From contig NC_081840.1 of the NCBI RefSeq assembly GCF_963259705.1, positions 3,337,562 to 3,401,561 of the forward strand: 64,000 bases of DNA, in the 5' to 3' direction. A program made the position numbers and the translations under genes. Below are positions 51,537-61,632 of this stretch, one piece after another (positions within the stretch are counted from its first letter, which is position 1; each line of letters opens with the position of its first letter). Under the pieces are notes generated by a model. It saw only the letters and a list, made by a program, of their open reading frames with translations, had not been told where the DNA came from and made no database searches. This stretch comes from Myotis daubentonii. Lineage: Eukaryota > Chordata > Mammalia > Chiroptera > Vespertilionidae.

Positions 51537-51864
51537 CTCTAGATCTTTCCTCTTGGACACTTTCCTCAAGAAGGCGTCTCTGAGCCTCCCACTGAGGGCG
51601 GGGCTGCGTGTGGACGGGATGGCGGGAGAGAAGCCCCGTGAGGGAAGAGCGCCATGGGTGCCACCGTGTCCTCTGGGCAAACTTCCTCTTCACCCCCTAT
51701 GTCAGTAGGGTCTTCACTGTGCCTGGGGCTGTTGAATATAAAACCTGGTTCATTTTCATCGTAAAAGACTCTTTATTCAGTTTTCTCCTAGGGCAGCAGG
51801 GGCACCCGGAGCACAGGGTGGAGGTGGGAAGAGACCTGGTGGTAGGCGGCCAACTCACCCACGT

Positions 51865-51950
51865 ATTTTTATTTATTTATTATTAAAAATTGTTGTGTCT
51901 ATTATTCCTCGTATATATCAATTTCAGAGAGGAAGGGAGAGAGAGAGATC
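51865..51950 (-). repeat. Ves SINE, left piece split by mariner
   Basis: The tail and GA-rich part of a reverse Ves SINE (atatatcaatttcagagagg aagggagagagagaga) run up to the mariner insertion. The remainder continues at 52525. The outer left limit is approximate. Confidence 0.85.
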
Positions 51951-52524
51951 AAGGGTGTCCCAAAATTCATGCAAGAAGTAATTTTGATAGAAAACACAGG
52001 TTTACAATTAAAAATTGTAAATTGTTTATTGATTCATAAAGTATACAGTATAGGGTTATGTGTGGAATAGCATATCGGGTCAATGGCCTCCACGGCTTTG
52101 CTGGCACAGATGCACTCTTTTGTTATTGCCTGAGCAGCCGCATTTTCCAAGAAGAATGGTCCGACAATGCCTCCAGCCCCAAATCCGCACCAAACAGTGA
52201 CACGTTGTGGATGCGTTTGTTTCTCAACAATCACTCGTGGGTTTCCTGAACCCCAAATGTGACAATGTTGTCGATTAACCAAGCCACCAAGATGAAAATG
52301 AGCCTCATTGAAATTCAGCCACATTTATGCAAAACGGTCCTGGAAAATTTCAACAAAAGAGTGTGTATGTTCCAGCAAAGCCGTGGAGGCCATTTACCTG
52401 ATATGCTATTCCATACATAACCCTATACTGTATACTTTATGAATCAATAAAAAATTTACAATTTTTAATTTAAACCTGTGTTTTCTATCAAAATTACTTC
52501 TTGCGTGAATTTTGGGACACCCTT
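51951..52524. mobile_element. Foldback mariner element nested in a Ves SINE
   Basis: A 574-bp element beginning aagggtgtcccaaaattcat and ending gaattttgggacaccctt. Inverted arms of about 154 bp (51951-52104 and 52372-52524) are nearly identical and surround a ~267-bp core. The right flank is TA; the left is TC, probably a mutated TA. The core plus left arm encodes on the minus strand a piece of mariner-type transposase. The arms are far longer than ordinary mariner terminal repeats, so the element looks like an internal-deletion, snapback derivative. It cannot make a working transposase. Confidence 0.88.
52034..52324 (-). pseudogene. Mariner transposase fragment
   Basis: A 96-codon open frame with FNEAHFHLGG, HPQRVTVWCGF and GIVGPFFLENA, which match the middle of the DDE catalytic domain of mariner-like transposases. 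The usual Asp before EAHF is Asn here, so a catalytic residue is lost. Both the N-terminal DNA-binding region and the rest of the catalytic domain are missing. The last ~24 codons run into the inverted arm. Confidence 0.8.
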
Positions 52525-52685
52525 TAGAAACATCAGTGATGAGAAAGAATCATTGATCAGCTGCCTCTTGCACACTCCCCACTGGGGACCAAGCCTGCAA
52601 CCTGGACGTGTGCCAGACCAGGAGTCAAACCTCGACCTCCTGGTTCATAGGTCGATGCTCAACCACTGAGCCACGCCGGACGGCC
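52525..52685 (-). repeat. Ves SINE, right piece split by mariner
   Basis: Resumes tagaaacatcagtgatgaga exactly where 51950 stops, continues cagctgcctcttgcacactc and gtcaaacctcgacctcctgg, and ends ctgagccacgccggacggcc. Joined with 51865-51950 it makes one ordinary Ves copy, which dates the mariner insertion as later. Confidence 0.9.
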
Positions 52686-53490
52686 CATTGTATCTGAGAT
52701 CAGTATGTTTTCCTTTCCAAGCTGCAGGCTGAGGCTGTGTGGAGTTCTGTTTGCTTTTTAGTAATTGGGGTGAGATTGGGGGTGGGGGACAGTCCGCTGA
52801 GGGGGCAGGAAGTCTGTCGTGACCTGGGGGCTCCCCTCCCGCACTGAGGTTGAGTAAAGGCCCCCTGCCCGGGCGTGCATCTTTGGTTGTGGGGTAGATC
52901 CCTTCCCACGATGGGCTACAGATGGTCCCCGGTTGGGACAGGCTCTGAGGACGTGCCCCCTTGGAGTCGCGGGGCCCTCTGACACTCTCTCTAGCAGGCC
53001 ACCGGGGAGCGGGGTGGAGGATGGGAGTGGCCGGTGGGCCTGAAGACAGGCTGGGGCAGAGACAGGACACAGGCTGGGCATGTGGATATCTGGGCCTGAG
53101 GATGAAGCAATGGCCAGCATCTGCTCTGATGCAAATAGTTTCATTATCCCCGGCTCGGCCCCGTCATTGAGAATGGTCCGTGGTGGCCAGTGGCCTGGCA
53201 TGTGCTGGGTGTGAGAGCATTCGCTCCAGGGGCATCATGTAAATGTCCTGGGGCTGGGGGGAAGCAGGGACTGACCCCAACCTATGGCCAGGGCCTGACG
53301 TGCTGGGTGCACCGTGTGAGTCTCCCCTGGGCTTCCCTCTGGGGCTCTCCGACCTCAGTTGCTATGTCACCCATCACCCAGTGTGACCCACCCACCTGTC
53401 TGGGACCCCCAGGCCTCTCAGGCCGCAAGGGGACCAGGGTCACCGATGGGCTGGAGGGAAATGACTGTTCATCTCCCATCCATTGGACCA
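52686..53490. other. Intergenic, possible conserved block
   Basis: A short AT-richer block near 53110-53165 (catctgctctgatgcaaatagtttcattatcc) looks conserved-element-like. The rest is unremarkable and no gene is seen. Confidence 0.4.
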
Positions 53491-53530
53491 GCTCAACCAC
53501 TGAGCCATGCCGGCCGGCCTATTGTGTCTG
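53491..53530 (-). repeat. Ves SINE end fragment plus flank, duplicated
   Basis: gctcaaccactgagccatgc cggccggcctattgtgtctg matches 52660-52696, including bases beyond the SINE end (cattgtatctg). That indicates a local duplication of a SINE edge with its flank. Confidence 0.65.
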
Positions 53531-53680
53531 CCTCAGGAGGGGGCAGGTTTCAGGCGGGTGGGATCCACTCATAATTACACAGTTAAGTAAAATTTATGTT
53601 TGGAAGAATCAGCCGGGCTCCCTGCAGGCAGCATAAACCAGACAGGCGCTGCATTTCAGGGTGCCCTCTCCCCACCTCCA
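53531..53680. repeat. 150-bp direct duplication, left copy
   Basis: Matches 55396-55545 over 150 bp at a constant offset of 1,865 with no indel. Shared words include gttaagtaaaatttatgttt and ggctccctgcaggcagcata, with roughly a dozen substitutions. The two copies bracket the 19-bp satellite. Confidence 0.95.
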
Positions 53681-54027
53681 GAGGAAGAGGGAGTGGTCAC
53701 CAGGTGCTCCCCCGGTACCAACGCAGCCTTCCAGGGTGCACGGCCTGGGGCAGGCTCCCTCCCCTCTGAACTTGGACCCTTCTTCCACGGGAACCCATGC
53801 CAGACCCTCAGAGTGAGAGGCACCCCTCCTCAGGCCTCCCCCCGTCTCCTGCTTTATCTCCTCTGTAGCAACTATCACTCTGGCTTAACTGCCCCTCCAT
53901 GTGTCAGTCAACACCTGACCCACGAGCTTCTCAAGTGCAGGTGCCATATCTCCCTCACCCAGTGCCCAGCACATAGTAGGTGCTCACTAAATGCCATTTG
54001 AACACGTGAATGGCTTCCTGGAAGACC
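53681..54027 (+). repeat. L2 3'-end-like sequence
   Basis: Between the duplication and the satellite. The end cagtgcccagcacatagtag gtgctcactaaatgccattt matches the L2 3' terminus; the earlier part is weaker. Confidence 0.6.
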
Positions 54028-55347
54028 AATAGATCTCCCCTTCCCTAATAGATCTCCCCTTCCCCAATAGATCCCACCTTCCCCAATAGATCACCCTTCC
54101 TCAATAGATCTCCCCTTCCCTAATAGATCCCACCTTCCCCAACAGATCCCACCTTCCCCAATAGAGCTCCCCTTCCTCAATAGATCCCTCCTTCCCCAAT
54201 AGATCTCCCCTTCCTCAATAGATCTCCCCTTCCCCAATAGATACCACCTTCCCCAATAGATCTCCCTTCCCCAATAGATCCCATCTTCCCCAATAGAGCC
54301 CACCTTTCCCAATAGATCTCCCCTTCCCCAATAGATGCCACCTTACACAATAGATCCCACCTTCCCCAATAGATCGCCCCTTCCTTAATACATCTACCCT
54401 TCCCAAATAGATCTCCCTTCCCCAATAGATCCCACCTTCCCCAATAGATCACACCTTTCCCAATAGATCTCCCCTTCCTCAATAGATCTCCCCTTCCCCA
54501 ATAGATCCCACCTTCCCCAATAGATCTCCCCTTCCCCAATATATCCCACCTTCCCCAATAGATCTCCCCTTCCTCAATAGATCTCCCCTTCCCCAATAGA
54601 TACCACCTTCCCCAATAGATCTCCCCTTCCCCAAGAGATACCAACTTCCCCAATAGATCCCACCTGCCCCAATAGAACTCCCCTTCCTCAATAGATCTCC
54701 CCTTCCCCAAGAGATACCAACTTCCCCAATAGATCCCACCTGCCCCAATAGAGCTCCCTTCCTCAATAGATCTCCCCTTCCCCAACAGATTCCACCCTCC
54801 CCAATAACCCCCACCTTCCTCAATAGATCCCTCCTTCCCCAATAGATCTCCCCTTTCCCAACAGATTCCACCCTCCCCAATAACCCCCACCTTCCCCAAT
54901 AGATCCCACCTTCCCCAATAGATCTCCCCTTTCCCAATAGATTCCACCTTCCCCAATAGATACCACCTGCCCCAATATATCTCCCCTTCCTCAATAGATC
55001 TCCCCTTCCCCAATAGATACCACCTTCCCCAATAGATCTCACCTTCCCCAATAGATCTGATTTTCCCCAATAGATCCCACCTTCCCCAATAGAAACCACT
55101 TGCCCAATAGAGCTGATCTTCCCCAATAGATCCCACCTGCCCCAATAGATCTCCCACCTTCCCCAGTAGATTCACCTTCCCCAATAGATCTCACCTTCCC
55201 CAATAGATACCACCTTCCCCAATAGATCTCACCTTCCCCAATAGATCTCCCCTTCCCCAATAGATCTCCCACCTTCCCCAGTAGATCTCACCTTCCCCAA
55301 TAGATCTCACCTTCCCCAATAGATCTGATCTGCCCCAATAGATCTCA
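54028..55347. repeat. 19-bp satellite, about 69 units
   Basis: Tandem units aatagatc(tcc/cca)cc ttcccc of mostly 19 bp (some 18 or 20), many with an AGATCT site. The G-rich strand is minus. Since 19 leaves remainder 1 on division by 3, each reading frame cycles through all three phases of the unit, which keeps three minus frames open (up to 335 codons, GEGGIYWGRGDLL-type). These are not genes. Two unit types (tctcccc and tcccacc) alternate irregularly, and larger blocks recur within the array (54655-54735 region). Confidence 0.96.
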
Positions 55348-55395
55348 ATTTTCCTGCTGCCCCTCCTCACCCCACACACCAGCGACAAGGCACAC

Positions 55396-55545
55396 CCTCA
55401 GAAGGGGGCAGGTTTCAGGTGGGTAGCATCCATTCATAATTACATAGTTAAGTAAAATTTATGTTTGGAGGGATCAGCCGGGCTCCCTGCAGGCAGCATA
55501 AACCCGACAGGTGCTGCCTTTCAGGGTGCCCTCTCCCCACCTCCA
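55396..55545. repeat. 150-bp direct duplication, right copy
   Basis: Partner of 53531-53680 (see there). Differences include gaagggggcagg for gagggggcagg and ttacatagtt for ttacacagtt. Confidence 0.95.
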
Positions 55546-55910
55546 ATAGTTTGTCATTCTTTCGTGGCCATGGCCAGGCGCTCCTGGGCGCGGAGGCTTC
55601 TCTACGGATCCACAGATGACGGATGGCGGCCCCGGCTTTGTCTGGAAGGGAGAACGTGAACAGCTTGTCGGCACCTCTCCGCTCGGACATTAAATCAACA
55701 TGACTCTATTAGTGGCCTTGGGATGCCAGCTGAGCTGTCTCTGAGCCTGTCACCGTGATGTCTTCATCTGTAACCAGAGCAGACGTGAGCTCCTGGCAGC
55801 TTCAGGAGGTGACAACAAATCCAATTAGCTCCTCTCCACGGCGCCACAGGCCGCGTGGCCTGCCAGGGAGGGCGGCTGCGCACTGCACAGTGGGACTGGC
55901 ATTGTGGGAG

Positions 55911-55972
<62 letters not shown>

Positions 55973-56884
55973 GGGAACAAAGGGCCGAGCTTCATTGCTG
56001 GAGGGATTTCTGTGCCTAGAGAGACCTCGTGCCGGAGCGGCCTGCCACCTGCCAGGGGCCTGCCTGGCTGACAGTCAGTCCCACGTTGAAACCATGCTTG
56101 ACTCCTGCTCGATATCTCGGGGCGCGAGCCCCTCCCTGTCCCTCTCCCAGCTCCTCTGGGCTCCTCCGCCTGCACAGGCCAGAAGCTACCAGGCCTTTCG
56201 GCGCTGGGGAGAGCGGAACATTTGGTATTTCTCTCGGTCAGGCTGGTGCCAAGAGACATTCTCCGTGGCAGCGAGTGGCGGTGGGGCGGCGAAGGGAGGT
56301 GGCAGTGGGTGGCAGAGCGGGGAGAGAGGCTGGAAGGACGCAGGACGCCCTCACAGCTTCACGGGGAGAGGAGGGGAGGCCGGGCGGGGGCGGAGGGGAG
56401 GCCGGGCGGGGCGGGAGCCTGTCTGCTCTGGGATGAGATACCGGGAGGGGAAGGGAAAGAGGAAAGAAAGGAGGAAAAGGACAACGTTCACAAAAAGCGC
56501 AAACTCAGACCATCCGCCAGCCCGAGTTCACTCAAGTGTCCGGTCCCGGGAGGAACCCGACGGTAACGGTGTCGCGGGTCATTTATTTCCTGGGAACGAC
56601 TCTCCTGGGCTTGGGACATCCCAGCCCTGCCAGGCCCGGTGGAGGCAGGCCTCCCCCCCCCCCCCCCCCCCGACCCCGATCCCAGGATCACCGTGAAACG
56701 GGGAGAGGGAGGTGGGGCTGGAATGAGATGGAGCTTGTGAGTGTTTGGTGGAGAGGGGCCAAGGAAGGGGGAGGATGGGGGAAGCAAGCGGCCCTGACTA
56801 GTGCTGGAGGCCAGAGGGAGAGCTCAGCCTGCACAGCACCCTCCCTGCCCCAGGGGGAGGGAGGAGGGAGGAGCGACTGGGCAA
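55546..56884. other. Intergenic with (AG)n and C-run
   Basis: (AG)n at 55908-55970, a 19-base C run at 56653-56671, and a GA-rich stretch at 56440-56480. Around 55690-55840, ttaaatcaacatgactctat and caaatccaattagctcctc look conserved-element-like. Open frames are interrupted by low-complexity DNA and have no recognisable domain. Confidence 0.45.
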
Positions 56885-57322
56885 GGGTGAGCAGGGGGAG
56901 GTGTGCTGGGCAGGGTGAGCAGGGGTGAGGTGAGCAGGGGGAGGTGTGCTGGGGAGGGGTGAGCAGGGGGGAGGTGAGCAGGGGGAGGTGTGCTGGGGAG
57001 GGGTGAGCAGGGGGGAGATGTGCTGGGCAGGGGTGAGCAGGGGGGAGGTGAGCAGGGGGAGGTGTGCTGGGCAGGGGTGAGCAGGGGGGAGGTGAGCAGG
57101 GGAAGGTGTGCTGGGCAGGGGTGAGCAGGGGGGAGGTGAGCAGGGGGAGGTGTGCTGGGCAGGGGTGAGCAGGGGGGAGGTGAGCAGGGGGAGGTGTGCT
57201 GGGCAGGGGTGAGCAGGGGGGAGGTGAGCAGGGGGAGGTGTGCTGGGCAGGGGTGAGCAGGGGGGAGGTGAGCAGGGGGAGGTGTGCTGGGCAGGGGTGA
57301 GCAGGGGGAGGTGTGCTGGTGT
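56885..57322. repeat. 44-bp minisatellite, about 9-10 units
   Basis: Units of gggcaggggtgagcaggggg gaggtgagca gggggaggtgtgct with shorter variants at the left edge. The + strand has dense GGGG/GGGGG runs that could form G-quadruplexes. The minus proline-rich frame is an artefact. Confidence 0.95.
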
Positions 57323-58045
57323 CAGGAGGCCTCACCTGCTATCACCAACTAGCTGGGGGCGGGGGGTGCTGACACCCTGTGCTCCGCCCTCTGAGCCTCG
57401 GGTTTGCTGCCTGTTAGCCAGAGTGAAGAGCGAGTCCTCAGGAGGCTGCCCTGAGGGCAGCAGCGAGGGCACTCCCGGCCTCCGCAGCTCTGGCCCGTTT
57501 GCCTCTCATCTTTCTGATCTTTGGGGAGCCCTAGGAGGGGAGGCGGGCCCTGCTGCAGAGGCCAGGCCTCAGGAATGCCTCCGGAGGTCGGACCGATGTC
57601 ACGTCCAGGAAAGGGCTCAGCCTGTGGATCCTTCCTGAGGGGCCGCCAGCGCAGTGTGGCCATCGCCTGCTGGCGCCAGCGGGGTGCGGCAGGGAGCGGC
57701 CTGCGGGCCGTCCTCCGGGAGCAGGTTGTGGGGAATGTACCTCGTCACCGTCCAACTCGTCCAACTCGTCCCCATTCACTGGGCCGGATGCGGAGGCATC
57801 TGGCGGTGGCCGCGGCTGGGCCCGGCCGGCGTCTGGAACCGGCCCAGCGCTGCCAGGCACAATTATGTTCAGCAATGTCTGGCTGCCACCGGAACCGGGA
57901 CTGTGGGCTTGGGCAGGCGAGCTACGTGCCAATTTGCGAGCTCACAAATTGACACGATCTTTGATGCAAGATGCTGTACCGGGACCAAATGGCGGGAGAT
58001 GGCCCCTGCCGGCTGCCGCGCGGTGGTTGGGCCTGTTTGGAGAGC
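57323..58045. other. CpG-richer intergenic block with palindrome
   Basis: 57640-58030 is relatively CpG-rich (catctggcggtggccgcggc). At 57932-57953 lies a near-perfect palindrome, caatttgcgagctcacaaattg (20 of 22 bases). No gene is recognised. Confidence 0.45.
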
Positions 58046-58533
58046 GGTGTGTGTGTGTGCGCGCGAGTGAGTGTGTGTGTGAGTGTGTGTGCGTGTGTGT
58101 GTTTGTGTAGTGTGTGTGTAGTGTGTGTGTGTGTGCGAGTGTGTGTAGTGTGTGTGTGTGAGTGTGTGTATGAGTGTGTAGTGTGTGTGTGAGAGAGTGT
58201 GTGTGTGTGGTGTGTGTGTGAGTGTGTGTGTAGTGTGTGTGTGTGTGGTCTGTGTGTGTGTGCGAGTGTGTGTAGTGTGTGTGTGTGAGTGTGTGTATGA
58301 GTGTGTAGTGTGTGTGTGTGTGCGAGTGTGTGTAGTGTGTGTGTGTGAGTGTGTGTATGAGTGTGTAGTGTGTGTGTGAGAGAGTGTGTGTGTGTGTAGT
58401 GTGTGTGTGAGTGTGTGTGTAGTGTGTGTGTGTGTGGTCTGTGTGTGTGTGCGAGTGTGTGTAGTGTGTGTGTGTGAGTGTGTGTATGAGTGTGTAGTGT
58501 GTGTGTGAGAGAGTGTGTGTGTGTGTAGTGTGT

Positions 58534-58565
<32 letters not shown>

Positions 58566-58566
58566 C
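58046..58566. repeat. Compound GT satellite with higher-order pattern
   Basis: GTGTGT tracts broken by regular ga, ag, at and gc steps (gtgcgagtgtgtgtagtg, gtatgagtgtgtagtgtg, gagagagtg). Blocks containing cgagtgtgtgtagtg recur at about 58135, 58263, 58322 and 58451. Both strands are open (VCVCVC and HTHTHT), which is artefactual. Confidence 0.95.
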
Positions 58567-59066
58567 GGGGTGAGGGGCTTGGGGATCGCCAGGGTCAGCT
58601 CACAGAAGGTGGCGTAGGCCACGGGAGCACTTGGACTTCAGCCTGGGCCAATGAGGAGGACCTCACTCATCGCAGCGTCACTCCTTCCCAAGAGCTAAGC
58701 ATCGTCCCCTAGGACTGTGTCAAGTGCCCGGCACCACTTGCCGCTGTAGTTTGTCATTTGCTCGGCAATCCATCCTTTACCCGCCGCTGCATGAGTGTGT
58801 GAGCTTTCAGAGAGGAGAACAGTGTTCGGCTCCGATTCCCAGCACCCACCCAGTGCGGACACGTTGATCCTCAGTGGCTGTAGGTGGATGAGCTGCTGTT
58901 GCAGGGCTGGCGGGTGGGGACTGGGCAAGCCGACCACAGCGGGTAAACTCCGACAGTCCCGGGAAGAGAGGCGGAGGCCGGAGCTCTGGGAGAGGTGGGA
59001 AGGGGAAAGGAGAGAGATTTCACACGCTGAATGAAAGGGTATGAACATCCTTTTTTGTTATGTTTT
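58567..59066. other. Intergenic, no feature recognised
   Basis: Unique-looking DNA with no repeat or gene that I can name. Confidence 0.5.
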
Positions 59067-59264
59067 AAATATGTTTTATTGATTTTTAGAGAGAAAAGAA
59101 GGGAGAGGGAGCTAGAAACATCAGTGATGAGAATCATTGATTGGCTGCCTCCTGCATGCGCCCCCTGCCTTCACCCGGCCCAGGGATCGAACCCACAACC
59201 CACGCCTGTGCTCTGATCGGGAATTGGACTGTGACCTCAATCACTGAGCCACTATGTCCAGGCA
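59067..59264 (-). repeat. Ves SINE
   Basis: Reverse copy: aatatgttttattgattttt, agagagaaaagaagggagag, ggctgcctcctgcatgcgcc, gggatcgaacccacaaccca, end cactgagccactatgtccag. Diverged. Confidence 0.87.
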
Positions 59265-59682
59265 AGTCTTGCCCACTTTAGACAATGGCAACAGCCCGAC
59301 CTTTCTGGTGAAGGGAGTACATGGCAAGATAAAGCAGAAATGAGCAACAATGAAAAAATAAAGCCAAGCACTGAGTGTTCATACGCGAGTGTGGGAGCTC
59401 CACGGGAAGGCGGGTCCTGCCTTCCACACCCCCTGTCTCCCACACCCCCTGTCCAGCTCCTCCCTTTACCTTCCTCCTTCAAGGCTCCCTCTTGTGAAGT
59501 TTATATTTTGAAATAATTCCGTGTGTGGGGTCACAAGTGCACAAATTGGACCCATCTCTCCATCCATCCTTCTCCCCAGAGACGCTGTGTGATCATTCCC
59601 ACGGCCCACGCCCACACCCATGTCTACGCCCATTCCACTCCCCAAGCCACTGAATCGCATGTAATTAAGGTGCATCTATTTA

Positions 59683-61616
59683 TTTATTTATCTATCTATT
59701 TATTTATTTTAAATTAAATCTTTATTGTTCAGATTATTACATTTGTTCCTCTTTTCCCCCCCCATAACTCCCCTCCTCCCAGTTCCCACCCCACCCTCCG
59801 CCCTCACTCCCCACCCACTGTCCTCATCCATAGGTGCACGATTTTTGTCCAGTCTCTTCCCGCATCTCCCACACCCCTTTTCCCCCCAAGAATAGTCAGT
59901 CCATTCCCTTTCTATGTCCCTGATTCTATTATAATCACCAGTTCATTCTGTACATCAGATTATTTATTCACTTGATTCTTAGATTCACTTGTTGATAGAT
60001 GTGTATTTGTTGTTCATAATTTGTATCTTTACCTTTTTCTTCTTCTTCCTCTTCTTAAAGGATACCTTTCAGCATTTCATATAATACTGGTTTGGTGGTG
60101 ATGAACTCCTTTAGCTTTTTCTTATCTGTGAAGCTCTTTATCTGACCTTCAATTCTGAATGATAGCTTTGCTGGATAAAGTAATCTTGGTTGTAGGTTCT
60201 TGGTATTCATCACTTTGAATATTTCTTGCCACTCCCTTCTGGCCTGCATAGTTTCTGTTGAGAAATCAGCTGACAGTCATATGGGTATTCCCTTGTAGGT
60301 AACTGAGTTTCTTTCTCTTGCTGCTTTTAAGATTCTCTCTTTGTCTTTTGCTCTTGGCATTTTAATTATGATGTGTCTTGGTGTGGTCCTCTTTGGATTC
60401 CTTTTGTTTGGGGTTCTCTGTGCTTCCTGGACCTGTAAGTCTATTTTTTTCACCAGGTAGGGGAAGTTTTCTGTCATTATTTCTTCAAATAGGTTTTCAA
60501 TATCTTGCTCTCTCTCATCTTCTGGCACCCCTATAATTCTGATGTTGGTACGCTTGAAGCTGTCCCAGAGGCTCCTTACACTATCTTTGTATTTTCGGAT
60601 TCTTTTTTCATTTTGCTTTTCCGGTGGGGTGTTTTTTGCTTCTTTGCATTTCAAATCTTTGACTTGATTCTTGCGCTCCTCTGGTCTGCTGTTGGGAGTC
60701 TGTATAATATTCTTTATTTCAGTCAGTGTATGCTTAATTTCTAGTTGGTTCTTTATCACAACATCGAGGGTCTCATTAGATTTCTTGTAGATCTCATTAA
60801 GTTTATCGGCAATTTCTAGAAAATTATTGAAAGACCTTAAAAGTGTGGTTTTGAGCTCTATATCCTCCAATTCTGACGTTTGTGTCCTGTTTCTTTGTCT
60901 CCGCAATTTTTTATGCTTTCTTGGTGCACCCCCTAGTGGTCTTTGTGCGCAGTCTTGTTGTGGTTAAGCCTTGATTGTTGTAGGTAATACTGGGGGGGAT
61001 TTGACCTCCAGGCCAACTGGCTGTGAGAATCACCTGTGTCTGCAGTGGGAGAACTTCTGTCCTCTAGGGTGGTGCTAATCTAGCCTTTGCCTGAGGCTAT
61101 CCGGCAAATGCCTCTGTGCAGGGCTTGGGCGGGGCGGGTCCCAGGGGATCAACAGGGCGGTCAGAGCAAGCAGTTATGGCTGCTCTCAGTCCGGTCCCCA
61201 GGGGTTCTGCCTCTCAGAGTCCCAGCAACCACTGCAAACCTCAGAGAGAAAGCTGCCTTCGAGTTCCAACCGAAGCCAGACAGGCCCGCTTCTCCTGTTT
61301 GAGTCTGGGTCCCTAGAGACTCGCCCGGAACTGGAGCTCAGAGTCTGCGACTCCCTCCTGATTGAAAACGCCAACCGCGCCCTCCGCCGCCAGCCCGCTC
61401 CGCATGCACTCCACACCTTAGTATTTTACTTCAGCACTGCGCCTCCTCTGAGTCTCGGTATGTTTTTCTCTTTCCTCCTAGTTGTAGAACTTCCACTCAG
61501 CCAGCCTTCCTGTGGTTCTGGATGATGTCCGTTCCGTCTTTTAGTTGTATTTTTGAAGTGGTGGTGCGAGGCAGCAAACTCCGGCATTAACCTATGCCAC
61601 CATCTTGGTTTTTTTC
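59683..61616 (-). mobile_element. Half-L1 (HAL1-type) retrotransposon, ORF2-less, copy 2
   Basis: Full-length relative of 4322-6198. On the minus strand: 5' UTR of about 710 bp starting at aaccaagatggtggcatagg, ORF1 at 60906-60055, then directly a 3' UTR ending caataaagatttaattt and a tail of aaataaata/gata repeats. ORF2 is absent. Flanked by perfect 16-bp duplications aaggtgcatctattta (59667-59682 and 61617-61632). The near-complete ORF1 and clean flanks suggest a younger insertion than copy 1. Retrotransposition would have needed L1 reverse transcriptase supplied in trans. Confidence 0.9.
60055..60906 (-). pseudogene. L1 ORF1p-like gene of half-L1 copy 2, one in-frame stop
   Basis: A 284-codon reading frame for an L1 ORF1-type RNA-binding protein. 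A helical, coiled-coil-like stretch covers roughly residues 15-75 (LLRSFNNFLEIADKLNEIYK), an RRM-like domain starts near 119 (RTNIRIIGVPEDEREQDI), and a C-terminal domain near 175-283 includes RHIIIKMPRAKDKERILK and ends EMLKGIL. It is somewhat shorter than typical mammalian ORF1p (about 300-370). Codon 210 is TGA where copy 1 has CGA, a CpG-type change that cuts the product to 209 residues. No other frameshift was seen. Confidence 0.85.
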
Positions 61617-61632
61617 AAGGTGCATCTATTTA

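Noticed and set aside
54177..55184. 335-codon minus frame (GEGGIYWGRG repeats)
   Set aside because: Produced by a 19-bp satellite that is open in every minus phase; no flanking domain or promoter seen.
54028..55347. CRISPR array
   Set aside because: Units abut without unique spacers, unit length is 19 bp and the genome is mammalian; it is a satellite.
56688..58622. 215-codon proline-rich and 226-codon HTHT minus frames
   Set aside because: They read through the 44-bp minisatellite and the GT satellite.
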